The notes under the pieces were generated by a model. The model saw nothing but the letters and a program-made list of their open reading frames with translations. It did no database searches and was not told the origin of the DNA. This document shows, in pieces, positions 50,066 to 62,580 of a stretch of DNA of 64,000 bases. The stretch is from Nepenthes gracilis (Eukaryota; Streptophyta; Magnoliopsida; Caryophyllales; Nepenthaceae), in the NCBI GenBank assembly GCA_033239525.1, contig BSYO01000030.1:9755030-9819029 (forward strand). Reading direction: 5' to 3'. Made by a program: the position numbers and the translations under genes. Each line of letters begins with the position of its first letter. The first letter of the stretch is position 1.

Positions 50066-50800
50066 CTCTTTACACACAAGGAACGAAAAAACGATTCCCT
50101 TACGTAAACCCGAAATCAGGCGTACCCATTTCGCATGTATGCAAATAAAGTCCAAAAAAATCCAAAATCATACAAAATTCCCAAGTACCGAAAACCAAAC
50201 TCAGAGACAATACGCAAATTTGGAAATGCAAGCCTGAGAAACATCAGGCTTTGATGGAACCAAGTCCGTCTCATGAAACCATCAACAAAATAGCGTCAAA
50301 AGTTAGTGGATATGAAGAAAACCTCATTTAACATCGCCACGCTGATGACTATATATTTATGTGAATTCAAACAATCAATTATTCATCATTTGAGCGAATT
50401 CAACATAATTCCTTGTACTTCTTGGATCGTAAAAAAGTTAGGAACCCTCGATGCTCATCAGCAAACAGAGGAAGGGAGCAATTACCATATACAAAACAAC
50501 GAAACTCGTAGAAGGTAGAAGCAGGCAAGATCAATGTGGCAATGTAGCCAGATTCTTTGGGCAAACAAATCAAACGTTTCGGAGAGCCAGACTTTCAATT
50601 CCAAAGTTGAAAAACCCCCTGACTTGGAATCTTGCCTGTGTGGAAGCAGGAAGAAAATGAGAAGTTCTAAGATGACCTTCTGTTCCCGTTTCTGTAAATT
50701 GGGTATTGTCCACGGCAACGAAGAAAAATTCTGCAGTCTTAACATTCCAGTTTTTCCCACTGCTTTACCTTTTCATTCTTTTTTTTTTTTTTTTTCCTTT
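50066..50800 (-). promoter_or_regulatory. Probable 5' leader region of the galactosyltransferase gene
   Basis: Minus-strand sequence from about 50760 to 50480 is balanced in composition, unlike the AT-rich DNA to its right, and ends at a possible donor (TATATG|GTAATT, about 50481). A T-rich stretch and AAAG before the start codon could supply an acceptor. A poly-T run at 50780-50796 marks the right edge. Leader structure is inferred only. Confidence 0.35.
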
Positions 50801-51280
50801 GATTATTATTATTTTTTTCAATCGCTTTGGTATTGAAATTCGGGCCTTTTTTAATAAATAAATATACATTTATTTATTTATAATTAAAAGAGCTATTTTT
50901 TAAATACTGTAAATTTTGAACTATTTATAAAAATATTACAAAAAATACAGCATGGGTGCCACGTCAGCAGAGCCCAAAAATAAGGGACAAGGAGCTTCTA
51001 TTTTTTAAAGTAATCGAGAGAGACAGTTATTTTTTAAATTTAAAATATATTTTTTTAAATAATTAATTATAATTTAATAATTAATTTTAATTAATTTTTA
51101 ATTTTAAAAAAAATAATAAATTATCAATATTTATTTAAAAAATACACGATCTTAATTTAAAAAATAACCACTTCTTAAAACAGAGGGCAAAAAAAAGATG
51201 GGGAAATTGAATCCGGAGATAACCCAGGTGAACAATACCCAAGAACGGCACCTCAGGTACGGCAACATTATTTTTTTAAT
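50801..51280. other. Intergenic, AT-rich, no gene
   Basis: Short GC-richer words (GGTGCCACGTCAGCAGAGCCC at 50954-50974 on plus, split here for description) sit in long A/T runs. No coding signal. Confidence 0.6.
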
Positions 51281-51282
51281 TT

Positions 51283-51510
51283 TTACATTTATTTTATTAA
51301 ATATATATTATTATTTATATTATAAATATTTTTTTACAAATTATTAGTAATGAATTATTTTTTGTATGGCAGATTAAAATTTTAAATATTAATTAATATT
51401 GATTAAATTATTGTTATTATTAACTAATTTTTATATTTTAAAATAATAAATATTTTTACTCTTTGTCAAAAATAAATGCTTTAGCTTTTGAATTTCTGTG
51501 TTTTATTTTA

Positions 51511-51546
<36 letters not shown>

Positions 51547-52390
51547 CGACTTTTATAATAATTTTAAATAGTATTTTTATATTATCAATTTTTTTATTTT
51601 TTAATTGTCATTTTTAAATTTATCTTCCACTAAAATTTTAACTTGAGTTATATTTACTTTTACTTTTTTTTTGTTACATATATTATTTTAAATATATTTA
51701 TTTTTTATATTATAAATATTTTTTACACATAAATTTATCCATAATAGATCATTTAATCTGTAATAAGTTAAAATTTTATAGATTAAATTGTTCATAAATA
51801 TAAATATGTTATTATTATTTTCTAAATTTTATATTTATAAATTATTTTTATATATTTTTTTCATTTTTCTCTATAAACAAATGCCTCAACTTCGAATTTT
51901 TTATATTTTAATTTTTTGATATTATTACTCTCAACTTTATAATAATTTTAATATAATATTTTGTTTATTGTCAATTAATATTTTAATTGAAATTTACTTA
52001 AATATTAAATTTGGGTACATTTTTATTTTTTTGTTGCGTATATTATTTTAAATATATTTAGATTTTATATTATAAATATTGTTTTACACTGAAATTTATT
52101 AGTAATGGACTATTTCATCTACATTAAATTAAAAATTTATAGATTAAATTGTTCATAAGTATTAATATATTACTGTTTTTATTTTTATTGTTATATAGCA
52201 TTTAAATTTTTGGATGATTTTTAACCTTTTTTCCTTTCCCATAAAAAAAGTTTCGATTTTTAAATTTCTTTGTCTTTAATTTGTGTAATTATTGTTACCA
52301 ACTTTCATAATAATTTTTTTGTGTAAATATTTCAAATTTTAAATTGTCATTAATATTTTATTAATTCTTTTACATATAAATTCTAATTAA
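51283..52390. repeat. AT-rich tandem repeat, ~360-380-bp unit, three copies
   Basis: The block TATATTATTTTAAATATATT - TTTATATTATAAATATT - TTTACA - AATTTATT - GATTAAATTGTTCATAA occurs at about 51290, 51673 and 52033. Each is followed by a CAACTT(C/T)(C/G)AATTTTT-like and a TATTATTA-like segment. Copies two and three are the most alike (360-bp spacing); the first is the most diverged. No coding capacity. Confidence 0.75.
51512..51546. repeat. (ATT)n microsatellite
   Basis: About eleven uninterrupted ATT triplets inside the first copy of the AT-rich tandem repeat. Confidence 0.9.
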
Positions 52391-52652
52391 TTTATCGATC
52401 ATTTTATTATTTACAATTCACAAACAATTTCCTGTTGAATTCTTTACAAATTCTACTTAAATTACTATTCACAAATTATTTAAATTTAAATTTAAATTTA
52501 TCTATTATTTATCTATTATTGCTATAATATTTACTCGTCAAAAATATTGAAATTTAAAATTAATTACTATAGACAAACTATAAAAATTCAAATTAAATTA
52601 ATTACTATACTGCAATATTTTTTTAATTTTTTAGATTTATTATATTAAATAT

Positions 52653-53599
52653 TAATTGGTACGCTAGTAATGGGCCAGCACAAGAAGGAAAAATGACCGA
52701 AATTCACAACGACCCATTTGCACTCGGGCGTTGATTAGATAAAAGGTTAAGTGAGTCAGGAGAAGCTCAAGAGTAGGACGGGACGACTTGCTATTGAGAC
52801 GGTCAATACTTCCGTTGATCAGAAGTAGGACCAGTTAAATGTTTGAAAATCAGGCCTCAAGTGGGCCAAGCCCAATTTGGCCAACACGACTGTCATAGAC
52901 CAGCAATGGTCTTCTCATCTGATTTTGTACTCTCCACAGAAGGTAATCTCTACTATGATGATTATCAGCGAATTCAATGCGCATCCTCGAAGGAAGGCGC
53001 AATTATCTTTTCCTTGTCTTAGTGAACCCTAACGGTTATAGAGCGTAAAAGAAAAGCAGTCAAAGCAATGACTGTTACTGCCATAAAGGCTCTACGCCAG
53101 AAAATGCAGCAATCCTAATAGAACGCGGGAATCAAGCATTTCTGTACAAGGAAGGCCGCCCAACACAACAACTATAAAAAGTTATGGAGTCCTCACTCCA
53201 AGGCACGCTCTGATCTGCTCATAAAAGCTCTCAACTGCAAAGTTCGCACGCTTTTTCAAAATATGAACGCTCTCTCTCTCTTTTTATTATTACGTTCCCA
53301 ATGAATACAGTACTTAGAGACAACGCTCCTCACAAGCCACCAAACCCTCTCTCAACGAGAGCACTCTCCCATCACAAATACTCTCTGCATTCTCTTTGCA
53401 TTCTTTACTCTTGTCTTCTTAATTCGAAAGTTATTTGTTGACTTGAGTATCGGAGTATTTTCAGTGAGATAACCTTCTACCGTCATTTGACTTTTTGTTC
53501 GTAGTTATGGTATGCAAAATCCTAACTCAGTGGATGGAGTCGGGCTCAAACAAACAACTTAACTAAAATATATTCGAAATTTGGATCCATAACGCATCA
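52653..53599 (+). mobile_element. Solo LTR of the same Tat family
   Basis: Aligns end to end with the LTRs at 26375 and 36326: GACGGTCAA-type motifs, a CTATAAAAAG TATA region (53171), TCTCTC/CTCAACGAGAGCA, ACTTGAGTATCGGAGTATTTTC and the terminus AACGCATCA. AATAT flanks both sides (52648-52652 and 53600-53604). The left end reads TAATTGGTACGC where the full element has TGATGGGTGCGC, so the terminal TG has become TA. No internal region is present. Confidence 0.9.
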
Positions 53600-53626
53600 A
53601 ATATATATTACTTTTTGTATTTGCCA

Positions 53627-54200
53627 CATCCTGATTTTTTAAACTGAATTTATATTATATTAATCAGATTGTTAACATTAAACAGCTTTTAAATTTTAAT
53701 CATTTAAAGTTTAATTATTTTCTAGCGACCAAAGTCAAGTTAATGTTGAGCGTGAACCTAAAAAAAGTAGACATCGACAAAAAATTTAAAAATAAAATAT
53801 TAATATAATTCACAAGACTCGAAGTGTGACACTCGAAGTAGCTTTGAATTACCGATACTCATGATCTCAATTATTCGTAAGAAAATATATCTATACTAAA
53901 TTAGAATGAACTATATTATATTTTAATTGAACTACCGAAAATTAATCAAAATTATACATCACTATAAGTTGAATATGATATAATCCAAACAAGTTGGAAG
54001 TATTATTAATTTTTATTCTGATTTCATAATACAAAACTCATATTTAAAATCTTAAACTATTACCGACCAGTCATCCCCTTGATCAAAATACCTGCAAGTA
54101 TTATCCCGAACCCTTTAATATGAAAGATTAATGGAAAAACAAAAGCGAGAGTGAATTAATTGTTTAATAAGGCATGTAATTTTTATAATTGAATATATAC
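53627..54200. repeat. Dispersed repeat A (LTR-like), left copy
   Basis: Opens TGCCACATCCTGATTTTTTA, like plant Gypsy LTRs, and aligns with 58936-59410 over its main part (TTTAATTA(T/C)TTTCTAGCGA, GTGAACxTxAAAAAA, ACAAGTTGGAA, TACAAAACTCA, CAAGTATTA). It also preserves the empty site of the MITE found in the other copy (CATTTAAAGTTTAATT, 53701-53716). Confidence 0.7.
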
Positions 54201-55122
54201 TTTGTATCAAAATATATTAAAATGAAATATGATCAAAATAAAAAAAATAATAACATGATTCATAAGTATATTATGTATTATTCTTTTTAAGCTAATGATC
54301 AATTTTCTTCTTTATAAATTATATATCAAATAAATATATTTAGATTATGCAAAACTTATAGACCAAGATTAATGGTGACCTTATTGACAAAGAAATGACT
54401 AATCAAAACTTGAGTCATGTATATTTTTGTACAATCAAAAGTCATATAACTTTATAGGTAGACTCATATATATATCATTGTAGATGGGGCCAAACGTCAC
54501 TTCTAACTTGTGGATGGTAAATTCAAATATTGATTATTACTGTAATATATTATAATATATTTTGTCAATTCGTTATAATGATTTGTGTTTAATCAAATAA
54601 AAAATTTTATTTGAATATGAATATATCATTATAGTTTTTTCATATTTGAGAAAATATTCTTATCTCTACTTTGTACAGAATTTTTCTTTATCTTTTTTTT
54701 TTTAAATTTTGTTACATGCAGAAATATATAGATAAGTAAGAATATTTGTGAACATTTTATGAATATGTTGGAATAGCTAGATAGAATTTCAAAACATGCA
54801 AAATTATATACTCAAGATTTATGAAATGTAAGCATAATGCTGCAAGATTTGTAAAAAAAAAAGTATAATTAATATAATTTCTTTAATTTATTTTAAAGTA
54901 TGACACATGTAGAAATATATATATGAAAATAAAGACATATAAGAATATTTAAATATGATTTAAATGTATATATACACGTTATTGTAAAAAATCAACTTTT
55001 AAACATAATGTATACCAATTGAAGGTTTATTTTTCATAAAAGTTGTATGACATAAATATGAGAATACATGTATATGGGATTTAAATATTTTATGCACAAA
55101 ATTAGAGCATACATGAGTATTT
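54201..55122. other. AT-rich, no gene
   Basis: Possibly the continuation of repeat A. Only AT-rich words with recurring ATGCA/GAAATATATAGA phrases; no open frame. Confidence 0.5.
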
Positions 55123-55127
55123 GAAAC

Positions 55128-55969
55128 TGATACGCTCTAGATTCGGTTTGTTGTACGGATTAGAGTGTTGTCTGATCTTTTCTTAGTCGGGTCAAACTCA
55201 AGCGGGTCCAGTATCCATCTCTGATAACTTGGGTACTATACAACACAACGAACGAATAAGATATTAGAGTATTAGAGTATTTAACTTTGTGAACGCCCGA
55301 AGAGCGACTTTGATATTGAAGAAGTAAGAGTTGTGGAAGAGTTCTTGAGAGGCTCTTCGGGCGAGGAGTCATCTTTTGTGGGCTCTTGAGTGAAAGCCTG
55401 CATATGGGCCCATATGTCTGAGTATGTTTGTGCGTGAACCTGTCATTTGGAGTCTGTCTCTAAGAATATTTATAACCTTTAGGCTAGCTCAACCCCGCTT
55501 GGATGCCAAGGCTGGTCGCTATCTGTCTGTGCGAATTTGGCAACCTGGCATGGGGATCGTGGGTACCAATTAGGGTAACCGTGATCGATCAAGAGAATCC
55601 TTTCCTTCTTCGAGGGAATGCTGGATACAGTGGATATGGGAGTTATCATTAAAAAAGATTCACTGATTTGGAGTTATTGTTATGGTTGATCTGCTGAGTA
55701 GGAGTTATCATTCTAGGAGATATTGAGATCGGGGGCAATATTTGAGGTGTTGAGTTGGTTAAGGCAAATAATTTTAGTGTGCGAAAAGATGACTGTGGGC
55801 GGTCCTGATCGGGCCAAGGTTGACCTGAGCCGCCAGGCCGACTGGGGTGCTTGTTTGGGTCAACGTAAGTATTAACCGCTTCCTAAGCCTATGAACCAAC
55901 CACCATCTGGGTCCACTGGTAGTCCGTGGGCATTCATGTTGGGCCGACTTATTTCTGTCATCCCCATCA
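55128..55969 (-). mobile_element. Solo LTR on the minus strand
   Basis: On the minus strand it begins TGATGGGGATGACAG and ends GCGTATCA, giving TG...CA ends. It contains GGGCCGACTT/AAGTCGGCCCA near its start, as in the solo LTR at 19714 (GACGGCCCAAAGAGGTCGG). Flanks are GAAAC (55123-55127) and GGGAC (55970-55974), which match except for two G/A transitions. GC-richer than its surroundings; no pol sequence. Confidence 0.65.
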
Positions 55970-56214
55970 GGGACAATAGATATTCATGAAGATAAAAAAA
56001 AAAGATTAATAATAAGAGAAAGAGAGACTTTTATATACTTATTTTATATTTAAAATTATCAAAAATCTCTTAAATTTTATTAAAATTCTCATTATCTAAC
56101 TTTCTCTCTCTCACCTTCTCTCACTTCCTATGTTTTTTTTTTCTTTTTCTTCTTTCTAAATTTTGCAAAAAATGATTGAAATCAACCAAAAAGAGTTTTA
56201 CATAGAAAATTAGT

Positions 56215-56560
56215 ACGCGTGTGCTTATTAGTTGTATGTCAAGCACTAAGACAAAATTGTATGGCGAATGAATGTCCATTGGGGGCGCATCAAACACGTG
56301 CATTCTACCACAAACACGCACATATATCACTCGAGCATATTTTGAATGTGACCAATTCATTTAAAATGTGCACGAGCACCCTAGAGGCATTCTTTAGACT
56401 CATTCTTTATACAAAAATGTGTACATTAAGTATTGATCGGGCATCCCTCAGGCAGATATGACCCAATCATAAAATTAATTTTGACCTATAACTTATTTGA
56501 TCATGGTATTTTATCAATTTAACTCAATTATTTATCATTTAAAAAATAAATTTGAGATTT
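56215..56560. repeat. Repeat B, left copy (LTR remnant)
   Basis: Aligns in the same orientation with 58195-58560: TGCTTATTAG, CACGTGCATTCTACCACAAA / ACATGCGTTCATTGCATA, CATTCTT(T/C)A, GATCGGGCATC / AGTCGGGCGTC, GATATGACCCA, TTGATCATGG. On the minus strand 56040-56010 carries TATATAAAAGTCTCTCTTTC, a TATA plus leader as expected for an LTR. Confidence 0.55.
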
Positions 56561-56619
56561 ATATCTTATATCTTGCCCATTCTTATAAGATTTTATCCTC
56601 AAATTTTAACGTATCTCAT

Positions 56620-58160
56620 TGTGAAAATAAATGTGAGTATTTTTTTTTTGAATCTCATCCTCTCTTTCACAGTGGCTTCTTCATATAAATGATTCCTTTA
56701 TAATACTTTCATCAATAAGATTATCTTAGTTCAAAATATTTAATCTTTTCTTTTTCAAAATTTGAGTTGGTTCTTCAATATATAATAAATCTTTACTAAT
56801 CCTCAAGAGGACATAACTAATAATATGAGGGGTCGTGAGCATACATTTATAATATTAGCACATGGAAAATATTGTGAACATTTTCTAAACTTGGAGATAG
56901 ATCAAACCTATACGCCACTTCATAAATCTTTTTCAAAATCTTAAACAGTCCAATATATTTTGACTTTAATTTTTTTCTTAAACTCAAATCAAGATACCCC
57001 CTTCGATTGAGATGTTTTCAAAAATATGTGAACCCCAATATCGAAACTTAACTTCGTTCTTCTACAATCAGTATAGTTCTCCTGCTAGTTTTGAGCAACT
57101 TTTAGTCAGTCTCAAGATCAATCGAATTTTTTTTTATTTCTCTTGGATAATCTCAGATCCTAAAAGTTTCTGATCTCTTCCTAATAAATTAAAAAATGGC
57201 ACTTCCTTCCATACAATGTCTTGAACAAGATTGTGATAATACTTGTTTGATGACTATTAGTATATGCAAATTTGGTCAATGGTAACTAATCATCCTAATT
57301 GCCATTCATTTCCAAAACTGCAGCCTATAATATATTCTCTAAAATTTAAATGTTTCACTTCAATTGCCCACATTATTAAGAAATAATAAGTTTTACCAAA
57401 TTTCAAACTTGTACCTAACTCCCGATATAAACTTTTTAAAAACTTTAAGGTAAACTTTGGGTTTCAATCTGACACAATTGAAGCTAGTATTCCATAAGAT
57501 CTAACTATCTCAATAATATATAATCTCATTAAATAATTTCCAAAAAATGTCATTCAAATAGTAATGAAATGGATTGATTTGGTAAGCTGATCAATGATAA
57601 CTCAAATAGTGTTATAATTTTTTGATAATTTCAGCAAACCCATCATGAGTCTATCGTTATGTGTCTTCACTTCTAACTAAGGGTTGGTGTAGGTTATAAA
57701 AGACCCGGTGGCTTCTTGTACTTAGCCTTTTATTATTGGCATATTAAATATTTTTTCACACAGGCTGTAATTTCTCTTTTCATATTACACCATCGAAAAA
57801 TCTTCTTTAAATCTTAATACATCTTGTTAATTATTTAGTAGATAACATACTTTAATCGATCAGTTTCATTCATAATTTTATCCTTCAATCCCTCAATATT
57901 TGGGACATATATTTGCTCTCAAAATTTTAAAACTCTATTAGCTCACGCGCTAAAGTTGACCGTTGATTCTTTGTTCAAAACATCGGCAATGTCTACTAAG
58001 AATGAATTATTCATTTGAACTCTTTTAATTTTCTTCAACACTTTTGTTGCACCTAAAAATGGGATAATATCATCCGTATACCTTAAAAATGCCTTTTAAT
58101 ATCATATTCTTTCTTTTAGTCCAATATGTCCATCTCTTTCATCCTCAAGTGAGCCAATAA
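56620..58160 (-). pseudogene. Decayed Ty3/Gypsy (chromovirus-type) integrase
   Basis: Read on the minus strand from 58160 down, with many stops and shifts. Zinc-finger region MKREITACVKKYLICQ and KAKYKKPPG (about 57790-57700), core start in the 57590s (LTKSIHF), the IVRSYGILASIVSD stretch (about 57510-57460) with F--LGTSLKF after it, then PFF-LLGRD, the GD-VFLK-equivalent region and AYRFDL / NVHNIFHV, and finally EEPTQIL and the terminal EREDEIQK. This order is that of the Tekay/Reina-type integrase with its C-terminal tail. gag to RNase H are missing. Coding potential is nil. Confidence 0.75.
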
Positions 58161-58194
58161 GTTTATCGTTTGACGGTTCAAAGTATTTGCTATT

Positions 58195-58560
58195 GATACA
58201 TGTATGCTTATTAGGCATACATCATGTGCTAAAATAAAAACCATACAACATATGAGCATTCATCGGGTACACACTAGGCGTGTATATTTTATCATAAACA
58301 CATACATGCGTTCATTGCATATACATCAGCGTTGTCCAATATTATTAAAATACATATATGTGCCCCAGAGTCATTCTTCAAACCCATTCTTACTATAGAA
58401 AATATGCATGTACGCACGCCAGATAGTAGTCGGGCGTCATTCAATCTGATATGACCCATTTAAAATATTAATTTCAACCAAAAAACTTACTTGACCCTAA
58501 TGTGTACATTAGTTTTACTTAATTAATCATCATGAGAAATTAATTTAAAATTCGCACCTT
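58195..58560. repeat. Repeat B, right copy
   Basis: Partner of 56215-56560, abutting the zinc-finger end of the decayed integrase. If both are LTR pieces, the element has lost everything from its leader to RNase H. Confidence 0.55.
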
Positions 58561-58585
58561 ATAACTTTTAAGTTTCAATCATTTA

Positions 58586-58931
58586 AGGTACTTTTGGTTA
58601 TTAGAATGGAATAATATGGAAATAGAATAATTATTTTAAGGAATAGAATAAGATAAAAATAGAATTAAAATTATTATTCTCATATTTGATTGTTGGAATA
58701 GAATAAGGTGAAAATTAGTATTTTATTATTTGGTTTGTAGAATAGTATGAGAAATAATGTAAGTATAGTGATAATAATAATAATAATAATAATAAATAAT
58801 AATAATATGTGAGAATAATAATTCTCAGAAAATATTTATTTTCGATTAAATTTGTAATAAAATTGAGAAATATCTATTCTTATGGAATAAAAATTCTATT
58901 CCCACCTTATTTCCTCCAACCAAACGTGAGG
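58586..58931 (+). mobile_element. Tourist-like MITE with TTA target duplication
   Basis: 346 bp with imperfect 14-bp terminal inverted repeats (AGGTACTTTTGGTT and, reversed, CCTCACGTTTGGTT), flanked by TTA at 58583-58585 and 58932-58934. No coding capacity; an (AAT)n tract lies in the middle. The related repeat at 53.7 kb has CATTTAAAGTTTAATT uninterrupted, exactly the expected pre-insertion site. A second family copy is at 38102. Confidence 0.85.
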
Positions 58932-58935
58932 TTAA

Positions 58936-59410
58936 AGTTTAATTACTTTATAGCGATCAAAATCCAAGTCAACAGTGAACATGAATCTAAAAAAATCAGA
59001 TATTGACAAGTAATTTCAAAATACAATTCATAGAACCCAAAGCACCGTATTCGAAAGTAATTCCAAACTGCTGACACACATGACTTCAATCATCAATAAT
59101 GAAACGTATCAATACTAAATTAAAGTAAATTAAATTATAATCCAATTGAACTATAGAAAACAAAGTAACATTATGCATACTATAAGTTGAATATAGTATA
59201 ATATAATATAATATAAACAAGTTGGAATTGTTATCAACTGCTTCTCTGATTTTTTAATACAAAACTCACTTTCAAAATCTTAAAGTGCTCCAAGTCAATC
59301 ATCCCTTCGATTCAAACACTTGAAAGTATTACCTCCTCTAATTTGAAAGGTTATTAAAAAAATTAAAATAAATACAAGTTGATTACTTAACAAGTCAGTT
59401 GTATTTATAT
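58936..59410. repeat. Dispersed repeat A, right copy
   Basis: Aligns with 53705-54190 in the same orientation; shares TTTAATTACTTTATAGCGA, ACTATAAGTTGAATATAGTA, AACAAGTTGGAATTGTTA and GAAAGTATTA. Interrupted on its left side by the MITE at 58586. Confidence 0.7.
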
Positions 59411-59910
59411 TAATCTTAATTAGTTTTTCAATTGCTTTTTTAGCCGCCAATAGAACTTTTTTTTTTTTTAATAGTGCATTGGAGATTTAGGTATTTGACC
59501 GAAATAATGGCTTTTAAGATATTCATTTCAAAAAAAAATATCCTTCTAAAAATAAAGATAAATACAAATAATAATTATTATTAAAAATAGACATTTACTG
59601 ACTCTATATTATCTTATTATAGTAAGTAACTTCTCCATACCTCCTTTTATTTGATGAAAAATATTGGTTTATTGAAAAATAATTTTCATTCCATAATTTT
59701 TATAATTTTTTTAAATCACTTCTCATCAAAAAAATTTTTAACATTTAGCATATATAAAAAATATTGGGTATCAAATAAATCGATCAAGGATATTAAGTGT
59801 TTATTGTTATTTAATATTTTTGAGATGGTAATGATATTTTATGATTAATAAATATTTAAATTCATAAATAATCAATCCCTAATATGTTCATAGTTGTTTT
59901 AGCAATGAAG
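59411..59910. other. AT-rich, no gene
   Basis: Poly-T and AAAATATT-like words (59640-59780) that resemble the AT-rich flank of the island at 15.7-16.4 kb. Confidence 0.5.
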
Positions 59911-59914
59911 TCAA

Positions 59915-60345
59915 TGATGCCATTGGTCAATGACAAACAACTTGACCGGAGATACCGACAACTAGCAATTATCATTGCTAAAGGGTAATGGAATACGATT
60001 GGGGCGAGCTGTCTAGAGGCCAACATGACAACCTGAGGCATCATTGGCCAATGATTGGTGGTGGGGGCAACGACATCAATGACCAATGATAGATGGTGGT
60101 TATTCGGGCATCAGTGGGAGACTGGCTTGGGTTAAAAGTGTGCCGGTCGACAAAAAGATAATGGCACTGAGGACATCACTGGATGATATTTGGTGATAGG
60201 CATGACAATGTTCAGCTGTGTGACTAATGGTAGAGGCTTGAGGCATCACGCTCTAGTTGGTGATCAACAATAGTCAGCATGCCATCCAACAACTGATAGC
60301 TGCAGTCGAGGCATTGCCAATTAGTGTTTGATAGTTAATCAAGAC
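59915..60345. other. GC-richer island with internal TTGGCCAATGA-type words
   Basis: Contains recurring GCATCATTGGCCAATGATTG, GACATCAATGACCAATGATA, GACATCACTGGATGATAT and GGTGATCAACA phrases, including short palindromes, but no gene. It matches in style the islands at 15.76-16.22 kb and 21.59-21.91 kb. Probably the interior of a non-autonomous transposon. Confidence 0.4.
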
Positions 60346-62580
60346 ATCATAAATTATAATAGTATCATTTTAAGTAAAATTTTTATTAATAGATATTCAT
60401 ATTCATTATTTAGTAACATATAATTTTTGAAAAATAGCATTCTGTTTTGAAAAGAAGAAGTGATGAGGGAGCAGATGAATGTGAGAGTTATAAAGAAGAT
60501 GGGAAAACAGTGGGTTTGACCCAAATAACTTTCCTTTCAATCTAAATAGCTAAGCATCAAGTTGGGTCAAGTTGTTCCATTATAGGCATTGTATCCACAC
60601 TCTTTAAAAAGAAAATACTACCAGCAGACCACCTTAATAATGCCAAAGAAAATGCTATATTATTATTTGTAAATAATGATCTGATTTATATATGATTTGA
60701 TTATGAATTAATATTTTATTTAAATCATATTTTTTGTATAGTTGTAATTTGAGAACTCGAATCAAAATAAACCACACAATCATAAATATATAACTAATCC
60801 ACCATATATATTTGTATTATAATTGTGACTCAATTTTTTATTAGGGATTTTGTCCTTAGTTACTTCAAGAGCTAATTACCACATAAAATATTATATTTCT
60901 TACTTGTGGTCGAAATAGGTCACATTTTTAAATAAATTTATAGGATAATAGAATAGCTTGAGATGATATTAAAAAGTTCAAATAATTATATCAGGTAATG
61001 TTTATTTTATAAATACTATATTATATTTACCTTGGTATAATATTGTTTTTATTAAAATAGTATCTTAAACAGACAAATCGCAATGCTATTGACCAAATTT
61101 TAATATGACATTAGAATAATTCTTTCAATAATTAATTTTTTCCTTATAATATTGTTTCATTTTATTATTATTTATTTATATATATTTATTATATTATTTT
61201 ATAAAATATTTGAGATGTTAATATGTCAATATCATTTTGACTTTTATACATGATATCATAATATAATTTTTAAATTAATAAATTTAATATTATAAATCAT
61301 ACAAATAATTCAAACTAAATTAACCTAAACATTGATAGTTTTCACAAATTTGCTTTAATTAACGATTTAGTTTAAAGTTGATAAACATTCAAGCTATACC
61401 GTATAAATTAATCGGTGTATGATGTATCCCCGGATTTGGATTGTTATATGTATTAAAGAGCCGCTTGATCTTTCCATGCGGATGATATATCGGGAACCGT
61501 ATCCCGTTGTCCTCTGACTTCTCGTTAATTTACTGTAGTACGTAGGATTCAGATTGTCAGGATTGAGTATCAAACCCATCTTAATTCGACTCATCAAAAA
61601 GATCAGATGATTTCCTAATTTGTATAATAATTCAGATTTTAGAATGCATCAGTATTAAATTATCCAATCATCACAGATAAAAAACAAATATGTTTTCTTA
61701 ATTTGCCATCTTTGTGCTAGAAAGAAATTTCTCCAATATTTGCCGGGGATAATAGAGATGTCCTGTTATTGGGACAATATTTATATGACTAAAGGAAATG
61801 GAAACAAATATTACAAATATTCTCCCTTTTCACTTTTTTTCATTAATTTAATTTAATTTTTTTTGTTAATTTAATTTTTTTTCTATTCTCTAATATTATC
61901 ATTCTTTAATTAAAAAAATTAAAGAAATTATTCTTCAAAATACATAAATAGAAAACAATGAATATAGTTTAGTGAGATTTGCGTTCACTCATACGGTATG
62001 CTTTGTCTGAAGCTAGTTATGAAATTTAGGATAGCTCAATTTTTCACACAGATAAAAAGGTTAATTTTTTATATTTCAATGGCCTATTTTTAATAAATTA
62101 TTATAATTTAACTATTAAAAAATTAATTATTTTAAAATAATTAAAATATAATTATTTATTTAATAATAAATCATCACAATGAAGAAAAAAAACGTCTTCA
62201 TCTATTTTTGGCTATTTAGCAAGCCCGTAAGAAATTAGCAACAACGTTTATAAGTTAGCGCAAATATTAAAGATAATTACAATTATAACAGCGAGATTCA
62301 TAATTATAAATTTAATTTTTTTTATTATTTGAAAGCCTTATATTCAAAATTTGACCCAAACTCACCAAACGAGAATAATTTTTTATTATCATAAAAAATA
62401 AATTAAACTCATTTGATAAAATGAAAAGAAGTCAGTATGTCCAAGGAGGGAATAGGGGATCCTGTTCTGCAAAGCAAGATGTTTCATCCATTTTTTAATT
62501 TTTAAATTTTTTTATAAAATTTATAGTAAAATAAAAAAAAATAAAATATAAAAATAAAAGCATCCTCTTTGAAAAGGACA
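60346..62580. other. AT-rich intergenic DNA, no supported gene
   Basis: Mostly A/T words. 61378-61650 is a more balanced segment beginning TGATAAACATTC and ending AATGCATCA; it could be a short LTR or TRIM copy, but no target duplication is seen. Confidence 0.5.

Noticed and set aside
61378..61650. Possible short LTR (TGAT...ATCA ends)
   Set aside because: No matching flanks and no second copy in the window.
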